DNA of 64,000 bases from Pochonia chlamydosporia 170 (GCF_001653235.2 NC_035792.1:1240001-1304000); one strand, 5' to 3'; positions 23,463 through 36,229 are shown, numbered from the stretch's first letter. Program-made: numbers and translations. Notes: a model not told the origin generated them from the letters alone.

Positions 23463-25128
23463 TCATCGCGAAAGAAGCCCAGAGTCACCCTTCTCCCACG
23501 GTACATCCCTTTCGATGGCCCTCACATACGCAGCATGCTTCTCGCTCCTCGGCGTAATCTCATACGAAAACTCAGCCGGATGCGCAATCAGTCCAGGTGT
23601 AAACACACGTTTGGCTTCTCCAGCGCCTTTCCTAACTGTAAACGTAGACAAAAGTCGTGCTATTGTTATGAATAAACTCTTTTCGGCGACAAACCGACCA
23701 GGGCAAATTCTGCGGCCGAATCCAAACATAGCATTGGTAGGCTCCGGCTCGTTTCGCAACAGGAAGCGATCGGGGTCGAATGCGTTCGGATCCTGGTATA
23801 CTTGCGGATCATGAAGCAACCACCATGTCGATGCGAGTATATACGATCCTTTTGGAATACGGTATCCTCCATACTGTATCTCTGCATCAGTGGCATGGGG
23901 GGTATTGACCGGAGCGATTGGAAACCAGCGCATCGCTTCCTTGACTACTGCCGAAACATAAGGCAGGTTGTTCTGATCTTCTGCGTCGGGGAGCTTATCG
24001 CCGAGAACCCTATCGAGCTCCTCTTGCGCCTGTTGTTGGACTTTTGGAAACAGAATCATGGCTAGGACAAAGCCAGTCAGGACGGCGACGGTAGTATCTG
24101 CGCCGCCGCCATACATGATGGCGGCGACCACCTTGATGACGCTTTCTGCGTCGTGATCCGTGCCTTCTTTCCCGTTGCTATGCTTGTTTTCTGTAAGGGA
24201 GCTCGAAACAAAGGATGGCCGGTGGGCGCCTTTTGCCATCTCCTGCTGAACAAATTGATAGGGAACGTCGGTGACTAGATCATTGATGGCGTACGCTTCC
24301 TTGGCTGTTTGCTTGAATGATGTGCCGGGCAAAAAGTTGGGTAGGAACCTGAGTGCGGGAATCACATCGACTGCCCATGACAGAGGAACCGTGGACTTGG
24401 AGAGATTGTTCATCATTTCTTCAATTGCCTGGACCAAGGGGTCTGGAGAATGCGGTTCGATGGCATACCCATACGTTGCTCGTAGAATAATCGCACCGGC
24501 TTCACTGGAGTCTCATCAATACTTTGTCTTCACGTTGTCACGACTTATCAACTTACGTTTTAAAATGTTGGACGAGGTTCTCAGGCGAAGTTAACAACCG
24601 GAGGAGAAGTCGTCGCGACTCCATGTCTTGAACATCGTCAAATCGTCTCGCAAGCTTTTCTGTACCAAGATACTGATGCAGAACCTTACGGTGCTGACGC
24701 CACTGTGCACCATATTGCATGTTTACAACGAATCTATTAAATCCAGACATGTTGGAGAAGGTGTTTTCCGGCCGGGATGATGTCTTGGTAGACATTTTCT
24801 CGAGGAGCTCGTCAACCGCTTTTCTGTCATGGAGAATAACCAGTGTTCGGCCTAGTACGGTGATGGAACTAATCGGCCCGTATAAGTCCTTGAATTTGAG
24901 CCAATGCTCATACTCTGGCACTCCGTTCGGTGGCAGAGAGAAAATGTTGCCAATGATGGGGAGGCCTTTTGGGCCGGGGGGCAGCGGCAGTCGAGAATAT
25001 GTGCGAGTATACTTGTGAAGAACTAGGTAGAAAACCAGAGATAGAAGTGCGGATAAGATTAAAAGAGCCTCCATGTTGAGTGGAAACAGCGAAAAGTAAC
25101 GAACGAGTGATTGTATATTTGGAGACAT
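23463..25128 (-). CDS. Cytochrome P450 monooxygenase (fungal class, O-methylsterigmatocystin-oxidoreductase-like)
   Basis: Two exons (25128-24557, 24504-23463; 52 bp intron GTAAGT..CTCCAG) give 537 aa, the normal size. An N-terminal membrane anchor (MEALLILSALLSLVFYLVL) is followed by the proline-rich hinge LPLPPGPKGLPIIGN. Diagnostic motifs are the C-helix WRQHRK, I-helix GGGADTT (about 323-329), K-helix EAMR (about 380-383), FDPDRF, and the haem loop FGFGRRICPGR with the ligand Cys at about 458. All invariant residues are present, so it should be active at the ER with a reductase partner. Substrate is unknown; the sequence style resembles P450s of secondary metabolism. A second in-frame Met at 25074 is an equally good start. 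No polyketide or peptide synthase gene is in the window, so it is not part of a visible biosynthetic cluster. Confidence 0.92.
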
Positions 25129-26200
25129 GATGAACTGTGTCGGAGTTTGAAGAACAGATCCTTAAGGAGCTTCAACAAATACCTCTTTCAAACAGCAAGT
25201 GTTCAACTTTAAAGGTTTGCCTCCTTCCATGTGATTCAATGACTTGTATACGCGTATTGCGCCGTACATGCCAGCTTCGTCCCATTCGGCTGTGGGGGAC
25301 GCGAGTTGCACTGAAACGGGAAACAGATACAACCATCGACTAGGTCCAACATATGACATGTCGGCTCCACAGTTAACTGAGTTGCATGAAGAGAGGGGAT
25401 AATACGATTTCAGCCGTGGATGACTTAGTATTTGGCCTATCGATCGCCTATTTTATCTCTCGATATCACCTTGGCTGCATCAGAGGGGGTCGTCGGGCAA
25501 TGGGGTCCGTTGATGGCTATCAGTTTAGGCTTTCACGCCAAGCGAAGCGTGGAAATTTCCGGTTACAAGTTCTCGCGCAGTATATACTCTTTTGTCTGAA
25601 CTGTTACTTCACCTGCAGCTGTTCGCGGTGGAGGATTGGGAGCCAGGGTCGACCGATGAGACGAGCTACTTCCGACAAATTCCGTCTTATCTTTCTGCGT
25701 TGCTAATGTTAAGCCCATAGCCAAATATTACTTGAGTAATGATATTTGGAAACTCTTTAACGCAGATAGCGGAATATGGGTGCTGAGAGGAGTCTAAATT
25801 TAAGAGGTATCGCTACATGAACAGATTCCACTACATCCTACAGCTCTATATCAACTAGTTTAATGATTCGTATAGTCCTATGTCAAAGGGACAAGCTAAA
25901 GGTACCTCAATTACAAAAAACCGTGGTACGCAACTCATATCAGAGCCAGGCACCCCGAAATATCTCAACACATTCTGTTCGCCACTCTCAAATTTACAAA
26001 CTCACTCTAGATTACCATCGACTTCAATAATCTTAACTCCATCTCACCTGCAACATCCATTTCGCCGTTCGAGAAATCCATAGCTAGTCCAATCACTTAA
26101 CAACTACAATCGTATGCAGTGAAGCAGCCAGATCACTAGATAAACTCATTCTGTAAGACACAATTCTCGACCAGCATCCGCCCAATCATGGACATGTGTC
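25129..26200. other. Intergenic region (1.1 kb)
   Basis: Upstream of the P450, AT-richer than neighbouring genes. Contains only short frames on either strand; no gene, RNA or repeat recognised. Confidence 0.4.
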
Positions 26201-26580
26201 ACTGCCGAGAATAGTTTCATCCTGTTGAGCGCGGTTGAACTGACTCACACGACCATGCTGTGCGGCCACTAGATCTGACAAGTCTCTTACATTAATACCA
26301 CCAAACTCTATCTCATATTCAATAGCCGGCGTGTGGCTGGCACGAACTAGAGTCGTCTCTATTTTCACCGTGAGTTATGGTCCATGCCACTTAAAAGCCA
26401 GTTTACGTGAGCAAATCCTCATGTCGGTATGTCAATGGCCCTTTTTACCGTCCAACTCGACTTGCAAGCTGTGCGGGTCAACATGCTTCGGATGAGCAAT
26501 GCGAATTCTACCTGTATTTGTACCCATACGGCCAACATGGCCAGTGAGATCAGCCTTAAAGAATGAGTATTGAATTCCTG
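26201..26580 (-). pseudogene. Decayed protein-coding relic with two in-frame stops
   Basis: Reading the minus strand from about 26579 to a TGA at 26201-26203 gives some 125 codons in one frame that look protein-like. Examples are GIQYSFFKADLTGHVGRMGT near the start and NVRDLSDLVAAQHGRVSQFN near the end. The frame is broken by TGA after 'ELDGKKGH' and TAA after 'FKWHGP'. Both stops could come from single C-to-T changes (CGA to TGA, CAA to TAA), as in repeat-induced point mutation, though ordinary decay is possible. No start codon or splice-rescued model was found. The ancestral family is not recognised. It lies between the P450 and a Zn2Cys6 regulator. Confidence 0.4.
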
Positions 26581-26727
26581 ATGTGATGCTGGCTAGCACA
26601 AGCAACTATTTCGGCTTGCACAGTATGCCTCATGTAATGCCATTCACGCATAAACGCCACTTTTCTAGGACAAACACAGTTCGAGTGTCCATCCATCTGA
26701 TCGTGTACAGTGCAGCTAAAGCTACAG

Positions 26728-28923
26728 CTATTGCATCATACCCCACCTCTCAATCATAACTCCGAGTTGATTCTCCATATCCTCTAAGCTCGAAAGACTT
26801 CCCCGCGCAAAGGCGTCCCTAACTTCATCCTGCTGCGGCAACACATATCCCATTGATAAATCCGGCTCGATTGCCTTGGCACCCCAGCCTTGAAGGAACG
26901 GCTTCGCAGACTCGGGGATCTTCTTCTTCATCGCCCACGCAAATGTCTGTACCGCCTGTAGTAGGTATCCCATGACCTTCATGTTGGTTGAAGCCTGCTG
27001 TGTAATCATGCAGGCTGTCGCAAATGACGAATGGACAACCGGATCTTCGAGCATAGGGATAAGAATGTGCAGGCACAGGTGTGCATGCCGTGATACCAGA
27101 CAATCTAGTGATTTCCAATTCTGTACATAACACTGGAGGAGCTCGACGTCAGCGACACAGCGTTGCCGGAGAATGTCCTTGGCAGTTGTTCCAGGGTGAT
27201 TGTAGAGGGTGTGGAATGGTGTATCTAGGGGGAGGTCTCGGAGGATTGTGAAGATGATTTCCGTTTCGTGCATCCTGTAAGTGAACTCAGTTGAGGGGGC
27301 TTCCTGTAGGCTGATGGAATCTTACACACCTTACTAGACAGGTTGTTGGGGCTAGGTTATTCTTGAAGTGAAATCTTGGTGGCAATTGTGCCATGTAGTC
27401 CAATAATTTGCAGTAATATGTTTTGCGAATGCGTAAATCGTTATCGCTGCCTACAATGGCGTGGTCGCAAGTGTACAACATTACTTCGTTCCAAAGCTCT
27501 GTCAGATCGCAATTTACAGTGTTTACACCTGGAACCAAGGGGATAGTGCCAGAGGACTCGGTGTGTAAATGACCCAAAACGTCGACATTGCCCATGCCAG
27601 GTGTTTCGACTGGTTTAGGGACCCTCGGTACAGGTAGAATAGATGGCTGCGAATAGTAAAAAGCAATGCGACTGGGGAGTTCTGTTAGCGTGGACAAACC
27701 ATGTATCACCTTTAGAAGCGAACCTCACCTCTCCATAACGAATAGTCCCCAAAGAGCGCGACTAATAATATCCATTTCCACTTCACCACCAGGCGTAGCC
27801 TCAAGACACAGAAACTTTTCCTCCAGTGAAAGTCGGTGGAGGAGTGCGTATGCCGCATAACGGTACATTCGAGCCGCCCTGTCTTTGCCCGTAATGGACA
27901 TGGCGACGTACATAAAGACGAGGGCGACGACGTTTGGGATCGATGCTCGACCTTGTTCTCGCTCCAACAAGCCCTTAGCCTCTTCGAAGAACCGATCTGG
28001 AAGATTCTGTCTAGTCATGTCCTCAAATTGCCTTGCGGTATGCGAGAAGTTCTAACCGGTTAGTTTAAGGTCTTGCCGCGGAAATGGCAGACTAACACTT
28101 TCCACCGCACAGATGGCATTGACAAGCAGCGGGGTGCAGTATCCAGGGCCATCTATATTCCCAGACCGCATGTCCTCGATGAATGCGGTTTGGTTGAAAA
28201 TGGGGTAAAAGTATGTTCCATTCAAACTGAAAAGATTGGTTATAAGCTCGGAAACCAGGCCGTCACCTACAACAACTGTCCAGGGTCGGGCTGGAACTTG
28301 GATGGCGCTGGCAGCTAGGGCCTCACAATCCAGTCGTTGCATTTGAGAGACTCGGTCCAAGTCTGTCGAGGACAGGTTCGGGAGAAGTGTTTCGGTTTGC
28401 ATCGCAGTCTCAAGAATGATTTCGGGTTCACTCGCTTCTCTGATAAACTGTAGCATTTCCAACGCCTCGATCTCGGGTTTAGACCGCAAGAGGTGGAAGA
28501 GCTGCCGGTACTGGTCATTCTCCCGCATCAAGTCACCCTGCTTCTGCTTGAGCACGGTGGTTAATGCCTTGCCTCTGTCCAATTCATAGACGCATTCATC
28601 CCCTCTGCTCTGGCAGCGCCTACACACTGGCTTGGAGCCATTGCACTGTGTCGTATGAGCATCCTCATCTGGTCTTGGCCTTCTTTGAAAAACAACCAAG
28701 CTTGCAAGGTCAATGTTGGGTAACCTACCTTGGCTTTCCGTCGCCTGCAATTCTCACACGCGATGCTGATTGCTGAGCGTTTTGGCTTGGTTGGTGCTCT
28801 GGATGACTGGGAGTCGTCGCTACATTGACCATTGGACGGCTCAAGGAATACAGGAGGAGGAGCGGGCGGAGGTCCGGGGAGGATTGGCGTCAGAGTTCCT
28901 CCAGCTCGGTGCTGATGCTTCAT
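26728..28923 (-). CDS. Zn2Cys6 fungal transcription factor
   Basis: Five exons (28923-28729, 28645-28097, 28051-27729, 27671-27330, 27274-26728) give 651 aa. Introns of 83, 45, 57 and 55 bp were placed to keep frame. The first interrupts the zinc cluster, and splicing gives ACENCRRRKAK + CNGSKPVCRRCQSRGDEC, a full CX2CX6CX6CX2CX6C with Cys at 56-83. A short coiled-coil linker follows (VLKQKQGDLMRENDQYRQLF), then a fungal-specific TF domain with 'TYFYPIFNQTAF' and 'LLHRLSLEE'. The second intron uses an unusual GTTAGT donor and is only 45 bp, so that junction is the least certain. The N-terminus is proline-rich. Targets are unknown; the nearby P450 is a possible one by position only. Confidence 0.86.
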
Positions 28924-29871
28924 GATGCCAGAGTCCCATGTCTAGAAGATCTAAAGAGTTTTAAGATGACCGGGATAACATTGTAATTGAATGGTGGGGC
29001 AAGGAGTGACAGTGGTCAAATTATAATCTCTGCCCCTGGGAAGATAGATGTCTTCTCATCCCCAGTCAGCTCAGGTAAGGTCTACAGTGGCAGCCATCAT
29101 TTCTCCGCATACTTTTCATTTACATCGGCGTTGGTACGGAGGCACTGCTCCGAAAGTACCTGGCTGGCTGAACAAAATGTCCCGACATGGAGGAGAGAGC
29201 GATGACTTCAGAAACGCCGTCATTGTCGTCGGTGGCGAATCATCACGCGGCGGACCAGCCCTCCGTTGTTCCCCCTCGTGTGGGGGGTTTGATGATTTCC
29301 TGTTTTGTTGCCAATCACATCAGATCGCATAGCCATGTCAAAATAGATTGGCGCAACGGGCCAGCCCAGTTAAATCACCGTGTTTCACACATTAGGGTGT
29401 GTGGTGTGGCCGGTGAGGTCGATCTTGAACTGTTGTATCATGCTGCATCCCGCAATCACAGAAATGTTATGTCGGCACAATGGTTGAACTGCAGAGCAAT
29501 GTAGTCACATACCCTGGGCTGGGCTAAGGAGGTAGTTGACGAGGGAACACCGCCCGCCGCAGCAATGAGGCGCGCATACCGCGCAAAGCTCTATTAATTA
29601 TGTAAAATGTCAGTGTGGATGATACTTGACATTATCAGGGAACGAATATACCTTGCTGCAAACCAAAACCACCACTTAAAACCCAGGTGTTAGTAAGCTA
29701 GGCAGTTGGCCCGAGATGAGAGTTGTTTTCTCCTTCACTAGGCACTTTTGTATGTGTGAAATCAATCATTTCTCCAACATGTCGCATTCAATGGCACAGA
29801 GGAAACTATCGTCATCGCTCGTCATAGCAAATCTAGGTACAAAATCGAAAATCAACCATCTCCGGCGCAAC
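28924..29871. other. Intergenic region (0.95 kb)
   Basis: Upstream of the second Zn2Cys6 gene and downstream of the Cys-rich membrane protein. No supported gene, RNA or repeat. Confidence 0.4.
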
Positions 29872-31226
29872 TTAAGACAATTCATGCATCTGGCCGCGGT
29901 GGTTATCATGCGTCTGCCCGGGAGCCTCGTAAATTATTTGTGACGCAGAACGAGGCGAGGCCAGGTTATTAGGTGGCGGCGGAGATCCATGATTACTCGC
30001 CCAAGCCGGAGGAGGACTGACAGATGCAGTTCTCATGTCGCTCACTGCGGCGGGAGAGGTAGTGTTACTGGACCCGTACCAAGACTCAGTGTTATGGCCG
30101 ACTGCCATATTCTTTTCATACCCATGCTGCGGTCCGTAGGGTTGATATTGTTGATATGGTTGCGTCTGCTGTTGTGGGAAAGCATGTTGCTGTACTGATG
30201 GAGGTTGTGTTTGCAAGCAGTCGCTCTGAATAGCCCCTGGTGGTTGGGCAAAGGTACCTTGGCCCCCTTGATTATTCTTCTTCTTGTTTCGGATAATGAG
30301 AAAGACGGCAAGAATTCCAATAGCGATTGCGGCTATGCCTCCAACTGTACCTCCGACGATGGCACCAATGTTTGTGCTGCGTCCGCCTCCGCTCCCTCCG
30401 CCGTCGTTTCCAGTACCGCTACTGCCACTACTTCCTGTTGATGTAGCATGGCCGTCACTTCCGGTTTGGGTTGGGAAGTTGTTGCCTAAAGTTGTCTGAA
30501 CAGGGCCATCTGTACTCTGTGACATCGACGAAGTGCTCGTGTATGTCCTTGTCGTGGTACTACTCGTGGCATATGTCGTGAGGCCGTTTTGGACATGGGC
30601 CGTGCAGGCAGAATCCGTACAGCACACTGGCCGATTCCCTTGAGATGTCAGGATAAAGCATTTATTGCCCGGCTCACAAGAACTCTCGTCTTTGCAGCAA
30701 TCGCCACCAATGGGGCTGCAATGTGACTGGCCACAGCAATATTTTGTCGCCATGTCGCAGGGTCCGGCAGGGCAGCATCGCTGAGTTGTTTGAAGACAGT
30801 AGCCGTACGTGCAACATTTGCCAGAGGAAGGGCAACACCTGTTGAATGCTACGAAATTCATGTTAGTAGCATTCATGGAAGTGAGATAAGAAAACCATGC
30901 TTCCAAGGGTGATGAATGGTCGTCTTACACGCGCACAATCCGTATCCAGGTTGACAAGAGAGCCTTCTGTTCAGCAGTACGTCAAGGACGCCATTGGACG
31001 TTAAAACGGCGCGCACATCAAGATCCCCACCGGTTTCGTTGTAATTATTGGGATGATGTGTAGACGGAAAGCCGACCTTCCCCCAAACCAGCTCTATTTT
31101 CTCGTAGGTCACAATGCGCTCGGCAAGATTGTTTCCAGGATTGTTATCTGATGATGACAGCCCATTTGCAAAGTTCGGTATGGAAAACCATACCAATGCT
31201 GGAACAAAATTAGGCTTGAGCCTCAT
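29872..31226 (-). CDS. Cysteine-rich single-pass membrane protein, receptor/sensor-like
   Basis: Two exons (31226-30929, 30848-29872; 80 bp intron GTAAGA..TTCGTAG with a perfect CTACTAAC branch) give 424 aa. From M1 (MRLKPNFVPALVWFSIPNFANG) there is a signal peptide. An N-terminal domain of about 75 residues is followed by a Cys-dense block at about 93-181 with repeated CCP and CC pairs (RCCPSSGKCC, RCCPAGPC, KYCCGQSHC, GGDCCKDESSC, PVCC), a granulin- or chitin-binding-like spacing. A Ser/Thr-rich stalk, probably O-glycosylated, leads to one membrane helix at about 259-285 (IGAIVGGTVGGIAAIAIG..) with a KKK stop-transfer. The cytoplasmic tail is Q/P-rich with PPPAW and PPPP. The layout is that of fungal wall-stress sensors such as WSC or MID2, but the Cys domain is not WSC. 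An earlier Met at 31265 is possible. Confidence 0.83.
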
Positions 31227-32757
31227 GTTGTTGCGTAGCCGTGTTCCTGAGGCTACCCGTGGCACAGTTTGATGGTTGCTATCTTGTTATTCACGATGAC
31301 CTAAGTTTAGGATCAGTTGCAATGAAAACGAAAAATGCTTAACGACAGAGACTCGGCGCGTCAGACAGAGACTCTGGCCATTTTATCTCCCAGTCATACT
31401 TGGTATCCGTGCGAATCAATACCAATATTTGGCACCCAGCTGTCCAGGGTCTCAGGTCGAGGCAAATCCAGCCGGAGCCGCAGCTGGAAAAAGCATCCAC
31501 AAACCCCTAAAGTTGCTACGGACTTCTGCAGGTTTCCCGAATGACCAACCATGCGGCTGCGTGATCATTCAGGCTGGAGATGCAAGTGCCGATATTGGCC
31601 CCGTTTCTGTGGACAAGAGCATGGTGTTGAGTCCCTGACCAGAGCAAATATTGACGAGGCGTCAGCGCGACGAAGCGAGTTCGACGATCATCACACTATG
31701 GCTGCAAGGAGGCGATTGTGGCGGACGCAAAGCTGCTTAAATTTTCTCTTGGGGTGTAAAAGTAAATAGATTCAGCCTCTTTGAGGTGTGGAGAAATGGA
31801 ATCGTTTGTTTGGCAGATAAAACGCGGATGTTGTGAGAGGATTCTTTGCCGAGACAGACGGGAAGAGGCGAGATTCAGAAACGTGTAGGCGAACTACTCC
31901 GTAACAAATCCCATACTTTGGTCCTTGGAGTTGGACTTGACAGCACGAACTGGGACATGCCCAGGGTGTGAAGTTCAAGGCAGGCAGGAACTTCACCGAC
32001 TGGCACTTTCCCCGTTTGCTCCGTGTTCGCTAGCAGAACAAAGGTTGATTGGGTCTTGTCGAGTTCGTACCCAGGAGCTTGGCTCACGCACATGGCCAAC
32101 AAGATTGATCAGAAATGTCTAGTCTTCGGCCAAGTCAATGTTGAAGGATGTGCAGGTTGCACCTTGAAGCGCAATACTCCGCAATACGATCCATATCTGC
32201 GTGGAACTGACGACTGCCGGGGGGGTAGCGCCCGACAGCTTGGTGCCTGGCCTGTGACACAGTCAAGTATGGTTGGTGTTCCCTGTCATTCCGACCTTGA
32301 ATTCAGTCAAGTGGGCCACCCAAGCCCAAGGAGTCCAGTCCCTCTATGTCTGCACCCGATATGCTTATCGACATGTGGCTCACCAGTGGCAGTGACCAAA
32401 CATTTGAAGCCAAAATGGAACGAGGCTGAGCTGCGTCTGGTCTGGTCTCTCTTGTGCCAATCATGATACGCAGCCTTCAACTTTACGCCTACGTCAACAC
32501 CCTCCAATTTGAGTGGAAACCGACCCCGTGTTGAAAACACCACACATATTGTTCTATCAAGTGCTTTCGCCAATGTCTTGATCGACCATTTGCACAATTC
32601 GTCGCTTATCTCCTAGCACTACAGGGAACTCCTCGCCAGCCAGACCGCCCGCGCGTCGTCATCCTACCGCTGGTCTGGTTGAGCCACCCTCGTCCGTCAT
32701 CTTGCATTGTCTGTCGACTGCCCAACTTGCGACTTGGCTTCCGCGAACCTTAACAAT
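31227..32757. other. Divergent intergenic region (1.5 kb)
   Basis: Promoter region between the Cys-rich membrane protein (-) and the Ark-type kinase (+). One TACTCCGTA element at 31895-31903. No supported gene. Confidence 0.45.
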
Positions 32758-35700
32758 ATGGCCTCCTACGGTTATCAAGCGGCTCCTCACCAGGGCTCGA
32801 GACATGCGCCGCACGCAGGATACGCACCACATGCTATGCCGTCGCATGGAGCTGTGCCTGCTGGCACCTTCTCCGCTGGTACCAAAATTCAGGTTGGGAG
32901 CCATCGAGTCATCATACAGAAATACCTATCAGAAGGAGGATTCGCACATGTCTATTTGGTTAAGCTTTCCAAACCCATCGACGGTACTGATTTGGCAGTT
33001 CTCAAGCGCGTTGCTGTCCCCGACAAGGACACTTTGCGGGGCATGCGCACCGAGGTTGAAACCATGAAACGCCTCAAAGGGCATCGACCGATTGTAACAT
33101 ATATCGATTCCCATGCCTCAGAGCTAAGAGGCGGAGGATACGAGGTCTTTCTTCTCATGGAATACTGCGACGGCGGTGGCCTGATCGACTTTATGAACAC
33201 CCGCCTGCAACACCGCTTGACCGAACCTGAAATCTTGCACATCTTCGCCGATATCGCAGAGGGTGTCGCTTGCATGCATTATCTTAAGCCGGCTCTGCTA
33301 CATCGAGATCTCAAAGTTGAAAATGTCCTCATTGTGAACCGGGGCTCGTCAAAACGCTTCAAGGTGTGCGACTTTGGATCCTCCGCCCCTCCACGACCAG
33401 CGCCAACTACGGTGGTTGAGTGTCGACTCATGGACGAGGACGTCCAAAAACACACGACGTTGCAGTATCGAGCCCCCGAGATGGTTGATGTATATCGAAA
33501 ACAACCACTTAACGAAAAGTCAGATATCTGGGCATTGGGTGTGCTGCTTTACAAGCTATGCTACTACACAACACCTTTCGAGGATCAGGGACAACTGGCT
33601 ATACTGAATGCCAGTTTCAAGTACCCAAGCCACCCAGTCTTTTCAGATAGACTGAAGAAACTAATCGGTATGTATTCTTGCTTGCGTCGCAGGATCCGCG
33701 CCCCAAATACAAAAAAAAAACTGACAAGTCTTCAGCATCAATGTTGAAAGAAAATATGCAATCTCGACCCAACATATACCAAGTTCTAAAAGAAGCATGC
33801 GCTATGCAAGGGAGACAGGTTCCTATACACGACGTAAGCCCGCCTTTCTTGCAGTGTGACTTTCTTTGTGCTAACCTGAGCAAAAGATATACTCTGGACA
33901 AGCAAAAACAGAATCGAGGCCCTCAAGTCAAACGTCACCGACCAAGACGCAACAAGGAAAACAAGGAGCCGTTGTTGGGGCAGTATACTCCCCACAGTCA
34001 CAAGAGGAGCAAAGTATCCCTAGCATTGTGCCTATGCGGCGAGGTCGTCCTGCAGCATCTCCCGGGCCTCAGAAGCAAGAGGCATCACGAAAAGTCACAG
34101 ATGGCGATCCATTCGCAGCTCTTGACGCGAACAGTGCCAGAAAAGCAGCCGTCGACACTGATGAGTTATCTTCACGATTCCCAACCTTGGATCAATTCTC
34201 TCTTCTGCATGACAAGGGATCGAAATTTGATTTCGACTCATCGGCTAGATCGCCACAGTCTCAAAATGCTCCTGCCATCCAGCACATTGCCGAGCGTATT
34301 GCCGACGAAGCGTTTGCCTCGCTGCAAAAGCCTTCCGTCGAGCAAACTCCATCTTCACGGCCACATTCTGTTACTCCCACCACGCACCACCCCAATCAAA
34401 GCTCATCTCCAGCTGCTGACAGACCACCATCGAAAGCCCCTTCCGCACCCGCAAAGGCAGAACCCAACCAACTCAGCCGCGCATCTTCAATAATTAGTAG
34501 CAACCCCGAGCTGAGAGCTCTTTCATCCCAATCTAACTCCAAATATGTCTCAACCGGAACGATGACGTCCGAACTTTCTTCCAGGACACCAACACCACAA
34601 ATTGAGAAGCGTCCAGAGCAAAGGGGCCCTGAACGAACTTCTTCCCATGCAAACCTGGACACTTTGCCCATTCATGCCCGCCCGGCGCACCTGAGGCAAC
34701 CATCCCTCTCTTCGCGCCCGTCCCTGGAGGATCAGCGTAGCCAAGTTCACACAGCGGATTCCGCACTGCGGTCAGGATCACCCCTCAGCCGACCACGTCC
34801 AGCAAGCACCAGTTTTGAGTCGAGCACTTTGGACTTCTTGAGGGAAAAGGAGTTGGCCAGGTCAACGAACCTGGCAGCGCAAGCATCGAACCAGCTTCCG
34901 CAGCGAGGGGGTGTTGTAACCCAGCAGGATAAGACAGATGCCAAAACGCGAGTGGACGAGGACCTATTGTTGGATATTGCCGATTCACCAGTAACAACAC
35001 GAGACGAGCAAGCCGATATCAGTCGGAGATCAACCGTAGCTGCTGCGGCACCAAAGAAACTGGCTGGCAAGTTTGGTGATGCCTTCAACCGATTTGAAGG
35101 ATCGACACCCCGTGAAGCTAGTGCTAAGACACAACCCGAATCCTCGCAAAAGGCAACCGCCCGATCTGATAACACCGCCGCGCCTAGACCAGATCCTGCC
35201 GTCGGTGGCCCAAGTACCAATGCGCTAATCGATATTGATGAGGATAATATGACACCAGAGATGAGGAGGGAGCTGGAAAGGCAGAAGCTTGAAGAGGAAG
35301 AGCAGCGAGTTGCTGCTGCTCAAGCTGAATATCGAAACCGGGCTGTGTCTTCTGGCAAGCCTGTGCCCGGGCCAAAGAACGTTAGTGGCACGCCGCGGAC
35401 AACGAGTACGATCCAAAGCCGTGTTCAGAGTTTGCTCAGCGAGGACCAGAAACCGTCCAATGTTCAAAGGACTGCACATGGTTATGGTAAATATACGGAT
35501 GATCAGCCTGGAGGGTCACCGTCTCCTAAACCAGTGTCAACTATTACCCGCAAGCCAGTGGCCACCAAGCCAAAAGCTGGTATCCCACTCAATGGCACTG
35601 GATCTACGGTCACAACCTCGTACTCAATGCCAGCACCGTCACAGCCAAAGTCTACAGGGACAAAGCCGCCTGCGCCAAAGAAGAAGCCTACGCATCTCAA

Positions 35701-35914
35701 CAGCTTTCCAACTGGAGCCCGGCCGCCATCACCAGTTCAGCACAACCAGACGGCTCAGTCCGAGATTGCCATGGACCTTCCTGGCCAACCAGTTCTGGAA
35801 ATGTCGGCCCAAGATAAGCAAGACTATATTGAAGATTTCACAAAGCGATTTCCCAGTTTAAGTTCGATAGAGATGGAATCCCAAAGGGGTCGTGGAATCG
35901 GACCACGACAATGA
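32758..35914 (+). CDS. Ark1/Prk1-family (NAK) serine/threonine kinase, actin/endocytosis regulator
   Basis: Three exons (32758-33667, 33736-33833, 33887-35914; introns 68 and 53 bp) give 1011 aa. The kinase domain covers about 48-330: glycine loop LSEGGFAHVYLV, VAIK-type Lys in LAVLKRV (K83), HRDLKVEN (182-189), CDFGSS (204-209) and RAPEMVD (238-244). All catalytic residues are present. The GGFAHVY loop and DFGSS activation segment identify the Ark/Prk group (yeast Ark1/Prk1/Akl1, animal AAK1/GAK), which phosphorylates endocytic coat and actin-patch proteins to drive their disassembly. The remaining 650 residues are disordered and Ser/Pro-rich, with a short charged coil (EMRRELERQKLEEEEQRVAA) and proline motifs (KPPAPKKKP) for SH3 binding. 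Start chosen at MASYGYQ, as the kinase begins shortly after; an upstream in-frame Met at 32707 is less likely. Confidence 0.92.
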
Positions 35915-36229
35915 GCAACGTGGGCTGGGTGGGCCATGTGATTTATTGTCATGATAGCATAAGCATATAAATGAACAAAGTGCCTCGCACATTTACGACT
36001 CAATCAAAGTTTCAATTGCTAATTGATGTTGACTGGCCTTCTCTCGTGAACGACGTTCATACACCACAGCTCTACTGCTATTATAACATGGGTCGTGGGG
36101 TGAGTCGGTCACGACCCACACAGCCTTATCTTATCGGTGGCTTTCATACTTTTTTTTCCTTTGCACTTGACAGCATCGACGACCATAGCTTACATCAACG
36201 TCCACCATTACTTACAAGAAAGTCACAAA
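35915..36229. other. Short intergenic region (0.3 kb)
   Basis: Holds the kinase 3' UTR and the promoter and 5' UTR of MAK11. The spacing is tight for two genes in tandem on one strand. Confidence 0.4.

Noticed and set aside
23463..28923. A secondary-metabolite cluster (P450 plus Zn2Cys6 regulator)
   Set aside because: No polyketide synthase, peptide synthetase, terpene cyclase or tailoring partners are present in the window.
36137..36229. Upstream in-frame Met for MAK11, adding 31 residues
   Set aside because: The added leader is hydrophobic, unlike a nucleolar protein, and the second Met starts a basic nuclear-type N-terminus.
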